DNA of 64,000 nucleotides from Phylloscopus collybita. Its lineage: Eukaryota; Chordata; Aves; Passeriformes; Phylloscopidae. Shown here in pieces: positions 13,780 to 27,295 of this stretch. Under the pieces are notes generated by a model, which ran no database searches, was not told the origin of the DNA, and saw only the letters and a list, made by a program, of their open reading frames with translations. The stretch is taken from positions 19,736,001 to 19,800,000 of the forward strand of contig JAJNNQ010000040.1 of the NCBI GenBank assembly GCA_027886175.1, given 5' to 3'. The stretch's first letter is position 1, and the number at the start of each line of letters is the position of its first letter. A program made the position numbers and the translations under genes.

Positions 13780-14530
13780 AACAGCTCCTTGTACACCGCG
13801 TTTCCCCAGCCGCAGGGATCTGCGCTGCTGGAGCTCAGGAAAATGGCTCTTGGAGGTTAAAGATTAGCAGCAGCACACCTCGAGTCACAGGATGACTCTG
13901 GCCCTTGCCCTTTGCTCTGCCCCCGGCTGCGGGCTGGCTGGCTGTCCCAGGGAGAGCGCTGATGGCTCTGCTCTCCCAGATCGCCCCTGTTTGTTTCCTG
14001 CCGAGAGCCGTCCTGCCCAGGCAAACCCAGCTGCCTTGTCCTTTTCCAGGGAGGGAACTAGGGACAGAGAGGTTAAATGACTAAGGCCAAACAATGAGGC
14101 AATACCAGCAGCCGAGCTGGAGCTCACGAGTCCTTGGCTTCTGCTCCCGTGTTTTCTCTGCTGCTGGAGGAGACGGGAAGCCGAGAGGCGGGCGCCGGGG
14201 AGAGAGGCAGCCTGCGGAGGACAGAATAAATGCTCGCTTGTGCGCGGGTGAACACAACCTCGTCTGTCTGCTCCTGTGCGCTGAGAAGGAGCCCAGTGTG
14301 TGCTCCTGCCATAAACTGGAGAGCCAGATCCTCTCCTGCACTGCAGCTGCTTTGTGCTGCCCGGAGGAGCGTGGCCCCAAGGCTGGCAGGGCTGGGCAGG
14401 AGGGGACACCTCCGGCTGAAGGCGCCGTGCCACGACAGCTTTCCCTGGGGCTGCCGGAGGGCTCCTGCCTTGGCAGGGAGGACTTGTGTGCACCTGCAGG
14501 TGGCTGGCAAGGGTGCTCCTGCAGCCTCCA
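13780..14530. promoter_or_regulatory. Orphan GC/CpG-rich block, possible regulatory element or remote exon
   Basis: About 750 bases stand out as GC-rich with roughly 25-30 CpG dinucleotides, whereas the surrounding DNA has very few. The densest part is 14160-14270 (ggcgggcgccgggg and gtgcgcgggtg). Long open frames occur in several frames on both strands here (up to about 208 codons); this is expected from GC richness, and none shows a recognised domain. A MIR-like remnant lies inside. It could be a distal enhancer, an alternative promoter or an exon of an unannotated transcript; sequence alone cannot decide. Confidence 0.4.
14052..14158 (-). mobile_element. MIR-like (CORE-SINE) remnant, antisense
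   Basis: The stretch gacagagaggttaaatgact is followed by aaggccaaacaatgaggcaa, gagctggagctcacgagtcc and ttggcttctgctccc. This parallels the antisense MIR core (acagagaggttaagtgact...aaggtcacacagc...gagctgggaa...agtcctggctccca). It is an ancient amniote SINE and sits within the GC-rich block at 13.8-14.5 kb. No target duplication is visible. Confidence 0.55.
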
Positions 14531-15741
14531 TAATTTGGGGAATTTTGGGGAACCTACAAAACACCAAGATCCACTTGACATCCAAGGTCTGGGCACTGTC
14601 CCTGGCCACCGCTCAATGCATGACAAGCACAGAAAAATGGGTTACAGTGTTGGCTCATTAGATGAAAATACCTTTTCTGAAAGCATCGCATACTTTCGAT
14701 CAATATTATTAATGTTATGAATCCAGATGTTTTGAATTATGAATCTGGATGGTTTCATGCCAGATTTCAGTCCAGATTGGAACTTTCACAAATGAAATCT
14801 ATCCTCTCCTTGAGGGAGTTGCTCATGGAAAGAACTAGACCTTAAAATGCAGTGAATGGCAATATTAGAAATAATTTTCTTACAGTGTTGTTTAATGTGC
14901 ACATAACATTTAAAAACTTAACTGCTTTACAATTTAAATGTAGGCCTCATATAAATCTAGTGAACTTGTCAGAGGTTATTATGATGCTTAAATTAAATAA
15001 AGCTAGATTTGTTGCGTTCCTGGTCCTGCCAATGTGAGGTGACTAAAAGGTTGCCTTCATTGACCTTCTGCCTTTTTATTCCAAGGTACTTTTGACTGTT
15101 TCCTGGCTTTGTTTAGCAGAAGCATCCAGCTCTGTGGCAGAGCTGACAGTCACTGAGGGTGTCATGCTATATTTGTGCTTTATGCAATATTTGTGTCAAA
15201 AAGCCTCTGTCTAAACAGACTCAATGTCAGTAAGAGATGACCCTGAAACAAATGGTCTGAAGTCCCAGAAAGCTGATCTTTCCCAAAAGTGACTAATGTG
15301 AGGCAAATGGAAAATATTGTTCTGAAATAAGTCTGGTCCAGCTGTGTGCATGTGATTGAAAACATCAGTTGCTAGAGTTCTGGTCCAAATAAATTATGAC
15401 ACATTTTGATTAAACAAAACCAGGAAACTTACAATTTTTAGGATTTGTTTAAATGTGTCAGTATCTATTATCTCACATACTGATACTTTTGGTATCTATT
15501 TAAAGGGACTCCAATGTACAGACAATGTATACTCTAACTTTTATCCCAAATTACTTTTGTTTGCTTGCATCCAAGATGGAAACTCTTGTCCCCCCACGGC
15601 GATCCATCTCAAGATCACATACAGCTGGTTTTCCCATAAGTCAGCTGCTTCTTTCCAGCTGGCCTTCTGTGCAACTGGATAGGTTTTTTCAGACCTTGTA
15701 TAGGTCTATCTGGAGTGTTTTCACTGTCATCTGTACCCTAC

Positions 15742-15802
<61 letters not shown>
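15742..15802. repeat. (ATA)n microsatellite
   Basis: About 20 uninterrupted ATA/AAT units. The asparagine run in one + strand open frame is a product of this repeat. Confidence 0.95.
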
Positions 15803-15803
<1 letters not shown>

Positions 15804-18800
15804 GTGTGTAACAGAGTATAAAATCTGAGAAGTCAGAAGAGAAAAGGTCAAGATGAGAAAAAATTATGTCATTTCTAACAGAAAATGTAATCACCAGTAT
15901 AGCTTAATCCAAAGAAATTCACGTCAACATCAGCCTGTCTGTACAACTTTGGAAAGAGCTGAAAATGCTTCCTAGCACCATTCTTCTCAGGGCTTAGAAT
16001 ATCGAAGAATCTAATTCTAGTATCCTTAATAAATAAACAAGCAAACAAAAAAAGTCTCAGTTCATCAGTTGACAAGGAAATCTAACTCTTAAGGTGAATG
16101 CTCCATTTACATAAAAATAATCATCTGCTTCTAAGAATGCATTTAGGAATCACAGCCAAACTCGAGTGGACATAGCAAGTGGTGGCAAGAATTGCTTCAG
16201 AGGAGATATGGCATTTCTTTTGCAAGTAACACAAAGCACAATATTAATGGGGCATTTTCAGGCTGTTGGACTGCTTGAACTACTCTACCCTGTTGAAATT
16301 TGGGCAGGCAGCTTGACAGGGGGTTCTGCCTAGCATGCAAGAATGCCTTCTAGTTACCGTGTAATGTGGCAAGATAAAAAATTTGGGTTTAGGAACTAGT
16401 TTTCAGGAAATTGAATCTCCAGTGAGCAGCTTGGGACACAGGGCAGAAGGGTACAGGAACTAAAAGCTGTATGAGAGGGTGTATGTTAGTACCCATGGTG
16501 TGGGGTTTTTTTTCAGACAGAAGCAGTAGCGGGACAGCAAAGAGGATTGTTCCTGGATTCAGCATGGAGTGGTTTCACAACGCTCCTAACGAAACAAGAG
16601 GAGTTACTTCAGTGCAGCAGCCCTTGCTTCTGCCCAGTTTGTTTGGGGAAAGGGTGAGCCAGTCCATCGCACACAGTGCAAGGGAATGTCCTCCGCTCTG
16701 CCAGAGGATGGCAAAATAAATATTGCCTCAGACTGAACCCATCTGTCACCACAGCATGTTTTGCCCTCTCTGTAGCAATGTGGTGATAACAGTTCCTGAT
16801 CCCTCTGGCATATTGCCCTAAGGCAGACAAGGAGATTAACCTAAATTTAGCATGATATTGTTCAAAAAATAACCCCATCTCTCAATTCTTTTTCCCTAAC
16901 TAAGCAATACCATTCTGGTGAGTGGCGAAGGTAGGAAAGGGAAATGCCTTTTTTGTAGGATAGAGGCCTGTTAATTGCAGGATACCATCCATCTTCTCAG
17001 GATGCATCTGACACTGAATTTCCTCCAGAGGCTTGTGAAAAAGAAATATTTTATCAAACATCCTGAATTTTGCTGCTGTTTGGGTATAATTATGTCATTT
17101 GCTAGTCAGAATGATTCTGAGATACTTAAATATGCTAAGATACTATGAAGTTCTTTGAAGGTCTTTTTGTAAATTATTTTGTAAGTATGCATAAATCCAG
17201 TCTGAAGCAGATGCATACAGATAAAGCAGTGAAGGTTGATTAAAGGTATGTAGGTCATTAGAGTGAAATTCAAGATTTGTGTGTTGGTTTATGTTCGTAC
17301 TGCCTCTACAGGATGCAACCTTGATAGTTGCTACATGATCTAACAGAAAAATAATGTTGTGTCTTGCCCAAGGATATGTGTTAAATCTATTTCTTCTGTT
17401 GTAAATCTAATTATAATCTAAATTATATAAATTCTTATTGTGTATAATAATTGCTGCTTCCTCCAAAGTATTTGTGACAGGTATCATAGCAGCTAATAAA
17501 GACTTCTTTTACAAGACTTCTATGCTCTGAGTACAAGATTCTTCTGAAAATTTTCTCATTTAATACCTGCATATAAGCTGAGCTTGTGTTTGTTCAGAGA
17601 TTTTATACTATGCCATAAAAAGTAGTCAGATATTCCACACAGGCAACTTACACAGACCCAGTTCTGGGTTTACTTGTGTTCACTGGGTCATTTTCTTCTG
17701 TGGGTCTGTCTGTAGGGGTAAGAGTACAAGGGACTTAGAGAAAAAATAGGGGATGGCAAACATTGTTTTGAGGGTGAAGTTCAGCACTAGCCCGTGTATG
17801 GGGCACCAGCCCTGTGCATTTGCCTTGCTGCAGTACAGGCTGCTTCTCAGAGGCAGGATCTTGTCATAGTGTTTTTCAAGCTCTTCGTGAGTGTCCTATC
17901 ACACAGTCCTTATCTGTGGTTATTGCATCAGAACAGCGTGAATAGGCTGTATTTGCTGATGGGCGGAGGACTGATTTGGCAGAAGAGCGTGATGCACTTT
18001 GTGAAGAAATTTGGCCAGCGAGTCATTGAGCAGGCGGTGCGCGGGCACAGGGAGTGCGGCCGTGCCCGGGGAGGAGGTGAGCAGCATATAGAGGGGATTA
18101 AACACCTGCTGACCCATCGGGCTTAAAGACCTGGGAAAAGGAAGTTGCCTATAATCCAGAGCAGAGCACGTGATGAAAGAGCAGCAAACTCACGGCTGAG
18201 GAATCCCTGAGTGGATAATTCAGCCTTCTCAGGCTGCAGTGATGAATCACTGGGTGTTTTTCTGGGCGTGAGCCCTCAGGTGAGGGGATGCCGCCGCACT
18301 GGAAGTGACCTCGACAACAAGGTTGCTGGCACAGATCAAGGGCTGTTCTAAAGCAGAGAGGCAGTGGGCCAGCAGCACGGAGCCCACAGCAAGAGTTTAA
18401 TTGTAACGTTAGGATTAAATAATGATTTGTCAAAATTTAAGAGCACAGCTCTATTACATGTCTGAGGCCAGATAGGTGCTGTTAGCATCTAATTCAACAA
18501 ATTATAATTATACATGCTACCTTCAAAAGAAAAGTAATCTGAGCTCCAGTGAAATGAAGTTATACGGGTAGCAGTGACTGGGAAAAAAATGAGGGTTTTC
18601 TCCCTTCGTCACTGCAAAGCGCTGATGAAGAGACATTCAGATTTTGGGTTTGGAGACTTGTGATCAAATATAATGTTGTTGTAGACCCATCAAAATCAAT
18701 GAAAATACCTTAAGCATGGATTCAGTCATATTTCTGTGATCACAGAATGGTGTATCCATCTTAAAATACAGTATTTGAACAAAATGCCTAAGAAATCTTA

Positions 18801-19562
18801 ACACACTCCAGAGTTTTTAAAGTGCATGTGAAGATTTGACCAGGTAAGTTTGGGTAGCAGTGTGTACATATTCAATAGCTCTCTATGATATTTCTGGGAT
18901 ATTCTGTAAAATATGTTATCTTGTCATGCCATAAGTTATCAAAAAGCAAAGAAGTAGAGACAAGCTAACACAACAAGCAAAACTACCTGTCCCTGCATAA
19001 ACAGTGCTCCTGTGCTCCAGGAGAACAGACAGACAGACACCACTGTAATTGTAGTGAGGGCCAGCACCTTGCAGGCATCAACATTGCTGGGAATGAGGGT
19101 TTGGATGTCACGAGTTTCCATGACCTCATTGCTCACAGAAGTTTGTTATCTGGGCAGAACTGCTGTTGCTGCAGCAAGCCAGCTCTCCCCCCCGACAAAG
19201 GCTGGGTGAGGAAGGCAATGAGGGGGAACTGCATCAAAACTTGACAAGTCAGTGCTGCTACTCGTTGCTTTAGGAACTGTAGGAAGTCAGGAAATATAAG
19301 ACTTATTCCTCTTCCCCTCCCAGACTGCCATGTAGGAGAGTACACATGGACAGCAACAACTCAATTCTGCAGCCCTCTCCAAACCTGGTGGGTTTAAGGG
19401 GCAATCAATTTAAATTTTATAAAAGGACAGCCCTGCCTGTTGGCAGGCAACAACTGCCTACTCATTGTACTGAGTCACGCTCTCTTCCACGAAAAGAGGT
19501 TAATCTGTCTGCCCAGGCACAGCTCTGGCTGGTGGCTCAACATAAGGCTTGATCCAAAGCTT

Positions 19563-19586
19563 GTCAATAAAGGGGTCAATAAAGGG
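19563..19586. repeat. 12-bp tandem repeat, two copies
   Basis: The unit GTCAATAAAGGG occurs twice, perfectly, head to tail. Confidence 0.9.
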
Positions 19587-21704
19587 GTGTCTGTCAGCTT
19601 CAGTGAGACTAAAACTGAGGATTCCCAGCATCGAGATAAATCTGTGCAAGGGTTCTTTGGCTACCAAAAGGAATACATCATGTCTAGTTTTAAGAAGCAA
19701 CACGAAGAGTGTAGACTTGAGCAGAGTGTGATGTTTGAGCAGTGTCAGTGCCAGTAGATTACTGAATGGAGTTAATTCAAGAACTCCTTTGCTCAGCAGG
19801 CTGCAATGTCTCCACAAAAAAACCAAACAAACAAACCAACAAACACTTCCGCTTTGTTTATGCTGTTATGAAAAGCTGAAAAATGAGGAAGGGAAAAAAA
19901 AGAAGCTGTTTACAATTTCCTGAAATTTGAGACAATGTAAGAAGTTTTGTTTTGTCCTGATTTGCTATTTAAGTGCTAAAAGAAATTTCCTGCAGTCAAA
20001 AAAGCTCTCTGTTTCTATAAATCCAAATGTACACATTCCATCAGCTGAGGCAAAGCCAAAAGGGCTTGGAACGTGGCAGAAACTTTTACTAATGAATGAT
20101 TAGGATTTATCTCGCAAATAATACTGCTTTGTTTCAGTGTGGCATAGGACAAAAAAGTATCTGAGTTTTAAAAGCCTCCTCAAGAAATCATTACCATAAA
20201 CTTAAAAACACCCATTGCACTTGACAACAGGGAAAATGGAAATTAGCATGCTGTGCTGACTGTACCCTCCTGTAATTCTCCCTCTTAGAGCTGGCCCTGG
20301 ATAAAAAGCTGTTGCCTCCCACACCAGCACCTGCTCTAGCATTTTAAGTGTCAAGAGAGGAGCAGATCTGCACTGGGAGCATCATCTTTTGTGGAGAAAA
20401 ATTATCTGCCATGAGTCCAAAGAAATGGCTGGAAGGGTGGAGCTGACAGAGGGCACTGAGTGAGATAGCTACAATTTAGTGACTAAACCGCCCTCTACCT
20501 CTAATCTGTTAGCAGTCTGAATTTAAATATGGTCATTTTACAGTATTTTCCTCCCACTTACAAGTTCCACAGTCCCTGAGAATATGAAGTCCTAGACTAA
20601 AACTTTTTCTTTGAAAAAATATCAATCCAATATTATCATAAAATATCACATGATTAATACTGTGCATTAGGCTTTGTTTACTTCATAGACTTGGTTAATG
20701 AAGTCAAAACCAAGAACTTTTATTCAGAGATAGACTCCATCCACCTACATTTTAACTCATTAAAAAGTAGACATCCCGTTTCTCTTCTCCTGGTCACTGA
20801 CCTCTGCCCCTAAAAACCTTGCTCTGGCTATAGGATGGCACAGAACAGCTTGTGGGAACAGCTCCTCCACCCAATAAAACCACTAATGTCACTGAAAGGA
20901 CTTTGTGGGCTAAATTTTGTCTCCCTACACAGGGTCTATACTTCCAGGCCATGCTTGTCCACTGATCACTTTTTCCTTCTTTTGTATTCATGTGTTACCA
21001 CTTGCACTTTGATTTTACTGTAGTAGAGAACTTCCTACTTTAATACCATTGAACTCTTGCCTGTTTGATCAGCAGAGGTACTGGAATCAGGAGAATTCTG
21101 CCAGCTCTTCCACATACTTCCCATGCAACCTTGTGTACCAGGCACTTGGGCTGGGTGGTATCATCCTTACTCATGGTGATGGCCATGGAAAACACATGAG
21201 TAGTCCCACTGACTGCTCTGGCTAAGACACATGAGTGAGCAATCACCAACCTGAGCAAAGATTACAAAATCTTGTACATAACTTCCCTGCATCTGGGTTA
21301 ACTGCTAGGAAACATTATTATTTCATTTTCTTAACGAGCAGTGCAAGCTAAAATACCTTAGCAGCCTGAGAAGAAAGATACTGCAGAAGGGTAGTGGAAT
21401 GACAGGATGAACCTATTAAGCTCCCCATCTTATGTTGTGATATTCAGTAGCTTTGATAATGGTCTCTCTGAAATCCCAAACAAGAGACTTCCTCCCAGGT
21501 GTGAAATATTCTGGGTCGAGGCCCAATTACTGTCTCTGAGCTGTGCTCCCACCTGGCCTCCTGCAGAACTTCTCTCTCAGATCAAGCATCATGATCATAT
21601 TTAAATATTTAATCTTCTTTGAAATATGTTACTAAAAAACTTAACTGAAATCCATTCAGAAAATACCTGTTTCTGACATAAATTATCAGTTTTCCTGATA
21701 GGGG

Positions 21705-21731
21705 TTTGTTTGTTTGTTTGTTTGTTTGTTT
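21705..21731. repeat. (TTTG)n microsatellite
   Basis: About seven uninterrupted TTTG units. Confidence 0.9.
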
Positions 21732-24700
21732 CCCTTTGACAGAAAAAAAAATTCCATATTGTCTCTGCCAGATGAGGAAAACAGGTCATGTTGAAAAAGA
21801 AGTGGGTAACATGCTGTTGGCACCCCCACCCCCAAACCAATGATAAATGCTATTTAAACCAGGTTTAACATATCTAAGAGATTAGGATCAGTCTTTGTCT
21901 CTACCCTAGATAGCTTGCTTTTAAATGTGACCTCCTTTCCTTGCCTAGACAGATGCTCTTTGTCTGCTGGGACCACTCACCAGTAAAGCCATCCTGACAG
22001 CTACCTCGTTTTCCAGTCTCTCCCGAAGGACCAAGACTCTTCCAAGTGGTTTCCTCCTACTGAAAAGGCTATAATTAGCTGCTTCCTCCATTTTCCTCTC
22101 TTAAAAAATTGGCGTTATACAGTCTTTCTTCCTATCTCCTGAAGCCTCATCCCCCATCCTGTCCTGCTTTTGGACACGTGTGAAAGGAAATGCTATGGTA
22201 TGGGGAGTGTAAGCACATTGCTTAATAAAGACAAAATACAAAGTTTTATAGTAAGGAATTGACATTTTCTTCCTTTCCCATTGGGCTGTGGCTTATCTGT
22301 TACCCAAAATAGATACTACCTCCTTGTTTCTGAACCATGACTTCCTCCACATTTATGCTAAATATTGCTATTACCCTGTTTATCTCAGTAGCCCAAATAT
22401 TAAGATTTCCTTTATTGCTCCAGTATATTTCCCCCTATATATATAGCTGCATAATAAACTTTCCTGCCCATTTCTCTCCATGGAATAGCTTTTGAAAATG
22501 TAAATCCAGCAACAGTATTCACAGATTCAAAAACTTCAGCTAAAAATGTATTTTGAAAGAATGTTATGAGGAAATTCTTACTTTATAAGGGATTTGAAGC
22601 TGAGAAGTCTCCAAATTCTTACAAGCAGAGACATTTTCTTGCAAAAGAAGTCAGATATCACTGCTCATTTAATAGAATTTAATGTCAATAACATTAAACT
22701 TCTCCAAAAAAAATCCCCGAAACCAAGAAAAAACCAACCTCCCCCAAACCTTGGAATCTTAGCATCTTCTAAAAATTGGCTCTGCAAACTTATGGAACTT
22801 GTCTCAGTTAAAGCAAATTATATGTCAGCTTTTCAGATTTTTCCTACTCAATTATGCAGGTCTCAAAGCTCAGATCACCAAAGAAATGACTAAAAAGCTA
22901 TTTTGAGTTATTTCATGTGCTAGTTTATCCAAGCCAAGCTTTGTAATAAAAATGTTACAATTAGCATTCCTTTGTAATTTAATACAAATTTATTCCTTCT
23001 TAATTTATTATGAATTTATTCCTTTTAAATTTATTTCAAAGGAGGATAACTTTACAAAATAATTTTCTAGCTTTTTGCATAGGCTTTGGCAAGTGCACTC
23101 TTATCTACTGAACTATATGTGTTTGAAAACAGATATGCAGAACTTCAAACAGCAGTTCTGAATTATTGTGGAAGCATAGCTGTTAGTATGTATTCCTTTT
23201 TGGCTTTCTAGCCTAGGACATTTTGTAGGACATACTCACTTTGCCAGTTAAAGTTCTTGTGTCAGTCTCAGTCTTGAGAAGCCCTAAATCCTGTTGTTCA
23301 TTTCCATACTTCGGTCCTGTCAGTTGTATCCATTAGTTCATAAATCTAAAATCTCAGTTGCTGAATCCAGAATCTCCACCCAGTCCAAAAGGCCTCTTTA
23401 CACACAATAGCTTTCAAGATAATTACCCTATCAAGACCTATAGAATAAGCACCCAGTTAAGTTTTGTGTTTCAGACTACTCAGATGACATACTAGACAAA
23501 TCTCACTCCTTCACCGCTAAACATAAAATCTGATTCCACCTCTTCAGCTAAGGTCTTTATTAGTTAGCATTATTTAGAGAAGTTTCTGGTAGTCAGAATG
23601 CAGTAAGTCAAACAAGGAAACATCTAAGATGTGAGCAGTTTCACCCAAACTCTTGCAAAGCTCTAAGACTACTCAAGAAGTTTATCCTTCTCCTTGTCTA
23701 AACTCAAGCCTGTTGCTGGGTTTTCCTGGTCAGGATCTCTGCTGTGATAAGTAGCGTACACTGGTATAAGCCAGTAAAGTAAGTGTATGCCCAAGGAAAT
23801 CCAGTGTAATAAATCCAGGCCAAAATGTGCCAGAGAAAAACCTCATGGTTTTACCAATGTCAGTGACTGCCCTTAGCCTGCCAATACACACCGCCACAGA
23901 AGACCAGCAAGCTGATGGGATTTCTCTGCTGGGATTTCTGGTGATCCAAGGAGTACTGCAGACACTTGGCTCTGTTGTGTTGTATGTTCAGATGTTCAGA
24001 GCAACAGCAGTGTGCCACTTCCAGAGATGTTGTGACCATGTGGTATCCAAAAGGAGAATCAGCACTTGTCGCTTGGGGCACTTATGCTGAAGCTATGGGG
24101 AACCCCACGAACTGTTCTGACATGAGGATTACACAGTGAAACAAGTGGCTCTCGTCTTGCTTGACAAATAAGATGCTCATTTGATTGAAACAGGAATACA
24201 CTGTGACATCCTTTATCAGCAGAGACAATTTTCTACTTGAGAGAAAGAATGGCCAAATAACAGCAGACACAGAAAAGGTATTACACATTAAGCTTTTATT
24301 TAAAATTACCTTCCGCCCCTAGAACAGCCACAGCCAGTTCCCCAGAAGCTTCTGCCACTGGTGGCAGAGAATGAACCTCAGAGTAAAGTGTAGCAGCAGC
24401 GTGGCAGCATCATCCCTGCCAGGCCCCAGCTCTCTGCTGATTCACTGATTGTCACTGAGCCAACAGACTTTCATTGCACAGCAATTCATCTACCAATGCT
24501 TTAAAACAAGACTGCACCCCTGTTTCCTTATTTGACTGGCTCACTGAAAGCCCACAGCAAAATCTGCTGGTTTAACTTCTCCCATGGATGGTAACATCCT
24601 AATTATTTTGACATTGCAAAACCTAGACTTTGCTAAGCAGGTAGGAGAAATAATAAGTGCTATTAGGTTACTCTGAACTGTCTGTTGGCATTCATTTCCC

Positions 24701-25863
24701 AGAAGCCAACTGGTTGGAATAACAGCTATCAGGCTCAGTTATACTGGCAAGACACTTGAAGCAAAAACTGCCAGTTAATGGGGATACCTGAAGGAGGGAT
24801 GGTGTCAGAGGAATTCAGTAGAAAACAACCTGAAGCATCCCTTCTCACGTGCTCTGTAATTAAACATAACAGGAGTCAAGAGTTCCCTTCAGAAAAAAAA
24901 CCACTCCTAAGGGAGACTCAACATCTTACATAAAAACAAATAGGAGAAAATTACTCAGAATACAAAATCCAAGGCTGTAACACAGCCAGAGGTATTTGGC
25001 TAAGGACAGGGAGCCAGCAGCAATTGCTGCAGGGGACACCACTGTAGATTTGGCTGCAGAGATGTTTCCAGGCAGTCAGCCCAAATGAATGGAATAAAGG
25101 CATCTATATGGCTGAGAGATATCCATGCTGGATCAAATCAGGATATTCTGATGGCTGAGTTAAAGGAACAGTTCTTTTTATTTAAAGAGAGCGTATCTGG
25201 CTATCTCATTGTGCATAGGATACACGTGAATACGTTTGCCTGTGTTAGGGAACACCTCAGCTCCAGATGAACATTCTTTTTCAGAAGTTCTACCTTGCCT
25301 GTCCCCATCCTTCCCCGAATCACATGACTGAGAGGCTGGAAAGTTTAAGTCTTTAAGTCATCTGCCCTTGAGGAGAAGACTGCAGTTAGAACTGTTTTTG
25401 TGCAAGGAAGCTGCTGAGCAGCTGTAGCCTGAGACAAAAAACAGCCAACAAATGGTTGTTGCCAGCTGGGGTCAAAGCAGAAGCTCAGCAGGGTTTGGTT
25501 GGGGATTGCTAGGGAAACAGTGAAGGGGTTAGCAATGAGAGAAGAGACCTGGAGGATGCATTCAAATATGAGTTTCAGTGGGCTGGGGAAAACTTCTTGG
25601 CAGGTTAGGAACCCCCTGTAGGGACCAGGATGAGGTAAGGCTCAGATTATTTGTGTAGCAATTGCCTCACTGACGTGGTCTGCAGTGCCCAGGGCTCACA
25701 TGTCTGCAGAGACACTGTGGGCCCAAAAAGGTGCAAGGAAGCTCTTCAATTTCTTCAATTTCATTGCCGTTAAAAATTCCAGGGAAAGGTAATCTCTGGA
25801 GCTGATGTGAAATTAAAGGCTTCGAATTTGCCTTTCAAGGCAAAGAAGGAGATGGTTAGGAAA

Positions 25864-25883
25864 CCTGACCTAATTAGGTCAGG
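25864..25883. promoter_or_regulatory. 20-bp perfect palindrome with nuclear-receptor half-sites
   Basis: CCTGACCTAATTAGGTCAGG equals its own reverse complement. It contains TGACCT and AGGTCA half-sites spaced by four bases (an everted ER4-type layout), and another GGTCA follows at 25882-25886. Binding is inference only; it lies 8.5 kb upstream of SNX9 exon 1. Confidence 0.35.
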
Positions 25884-27250
25884 TCAAATATTTAGATATG
25901 TGGGAAAATTGTTCATTGTGGGTACAGTCCTTCATACAGAAGGCCGTGACTATAGATCGTATGGCCAGAGACTGCCACCAGTCCTAGCTCACACAGATGC
26001 AGAATGGATCCTGCATTGTTTATGGTGGAAAACAAAGCTTGGAAATAGAAGATTCACAAAAGAGAACTAAAAATATTAGATTTCATGACTCACTGCAGTG
26101 CTTAAGGGGTTTTACGTTTGTTTGGGTTTTTTAAAATGTCATATTACAGTCACATTTCTTCCATTTGTTATCATAACTTTAAGGAGTCTCTTTTCAATTT
26201 AACTTTAATTTTGGGACATTGTGTGTAGCATCAATTTTTTATTCTTCTAAAGACCTTGGACTGATGTAGCAATGACAGGAAACACCAGCAACCTCCTGAT
26301 AAAGAACACCTTTTGGGTAAACACATCACCAGAGACAATGAGAATGATGTGATGTGCTGAGAAAAATACACAGGTTGGGTTCAAGAAAATGAGAAAAGGT
26401 ACTTCATCATGTAACAGGTCTTGTCCTCAGCATCTCTTAGGTAAGCTCACTGCAGTAATTTTTAAATCTCAGCTGTTACTTTGATGGCATAGTGCTTTTT
26501 CATTTGTTCAGTGACTCTTTGATGTCAAGAGCAGCTGTGTTCAGTCTTTTTTATTAAAAAAACAGTAGAGCTTAGCATCTGAAAAAATTGGCTTTGTGTG
26601 ACTAACCACAAACAGGACACATGACTGAGTGCTGCGTTTGCTATGTTCCCCTTCAGTTTAAACAGTTTGAACAAGAATACTCTGTAAATTTAAAGGGGAA
26701 CTCTACAGAATGTGTTTAGAGCTCCTCATCAAAGCAAGTTCCAAATTTTACCCTCTATCAAAAAAATAAGAAAATCTGTACTCTGGAAAAGGGAAAAGCA
26801 GAATTTGCTCCCCTCTGTCTTCTCTCTTTGACCTCAGTGTAAGAGTCAGATTTCCAGGAAATATTTGTAAGGTTTTTGACATCTGCCTTTCGTGGGTAGC
26901 TAGAGCTATCCCTGGGGTTGTTTCTGATTATTTGAAGAAAAGAAGTGTCAGTTAGTATGAACATCTGACATGCAGAAAGAAGTGAAGCACTTAAATCCCT
27001 AAGGTATCATATTTATTTTAACACTGGTAATAAATTCAATGCTTGAGTAGACTCATTGGTTTTGCCAGCAATACTGGATTTTTAAAATAGGTTTTAATAC
27101 TTAATTCTATAAAGTAACTTGGAACTGCCAGCTATTTAATACTCCTACCAATGAATGATCTTGTACCATGCAACCAAATAAAAATGCTTTTCTTCAAAAC
27201 CTAATATGAGGCAGTGTTAAAAAAAAAACCCCATAGATACTTGAAATTTT

Positions 27251-27295
27251 CTGACCTGCCCACGGTCACATAATTTGCTCAGCAGCAATGCAAGG
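27251..27295 (-). mobile_element. Possible short MIR core remnant
   Basis: The sequence ctgacctgcccacggtcaca resembles the conserved MIR core (acttgcccaaggtcacacag) in antisense orientation. Only about 45 bases can be matched and the flanks are not recognisable, so this could be chance. Confidence 0.35.

Noticed and set aside
13885..14720. Overlapping open frames of 140-208 codons on both strands
   Set aside because: They coincide with the GC-rich block and a MIR-like remnant, overlap in several frames and lack any recognised domain or splice pattern.
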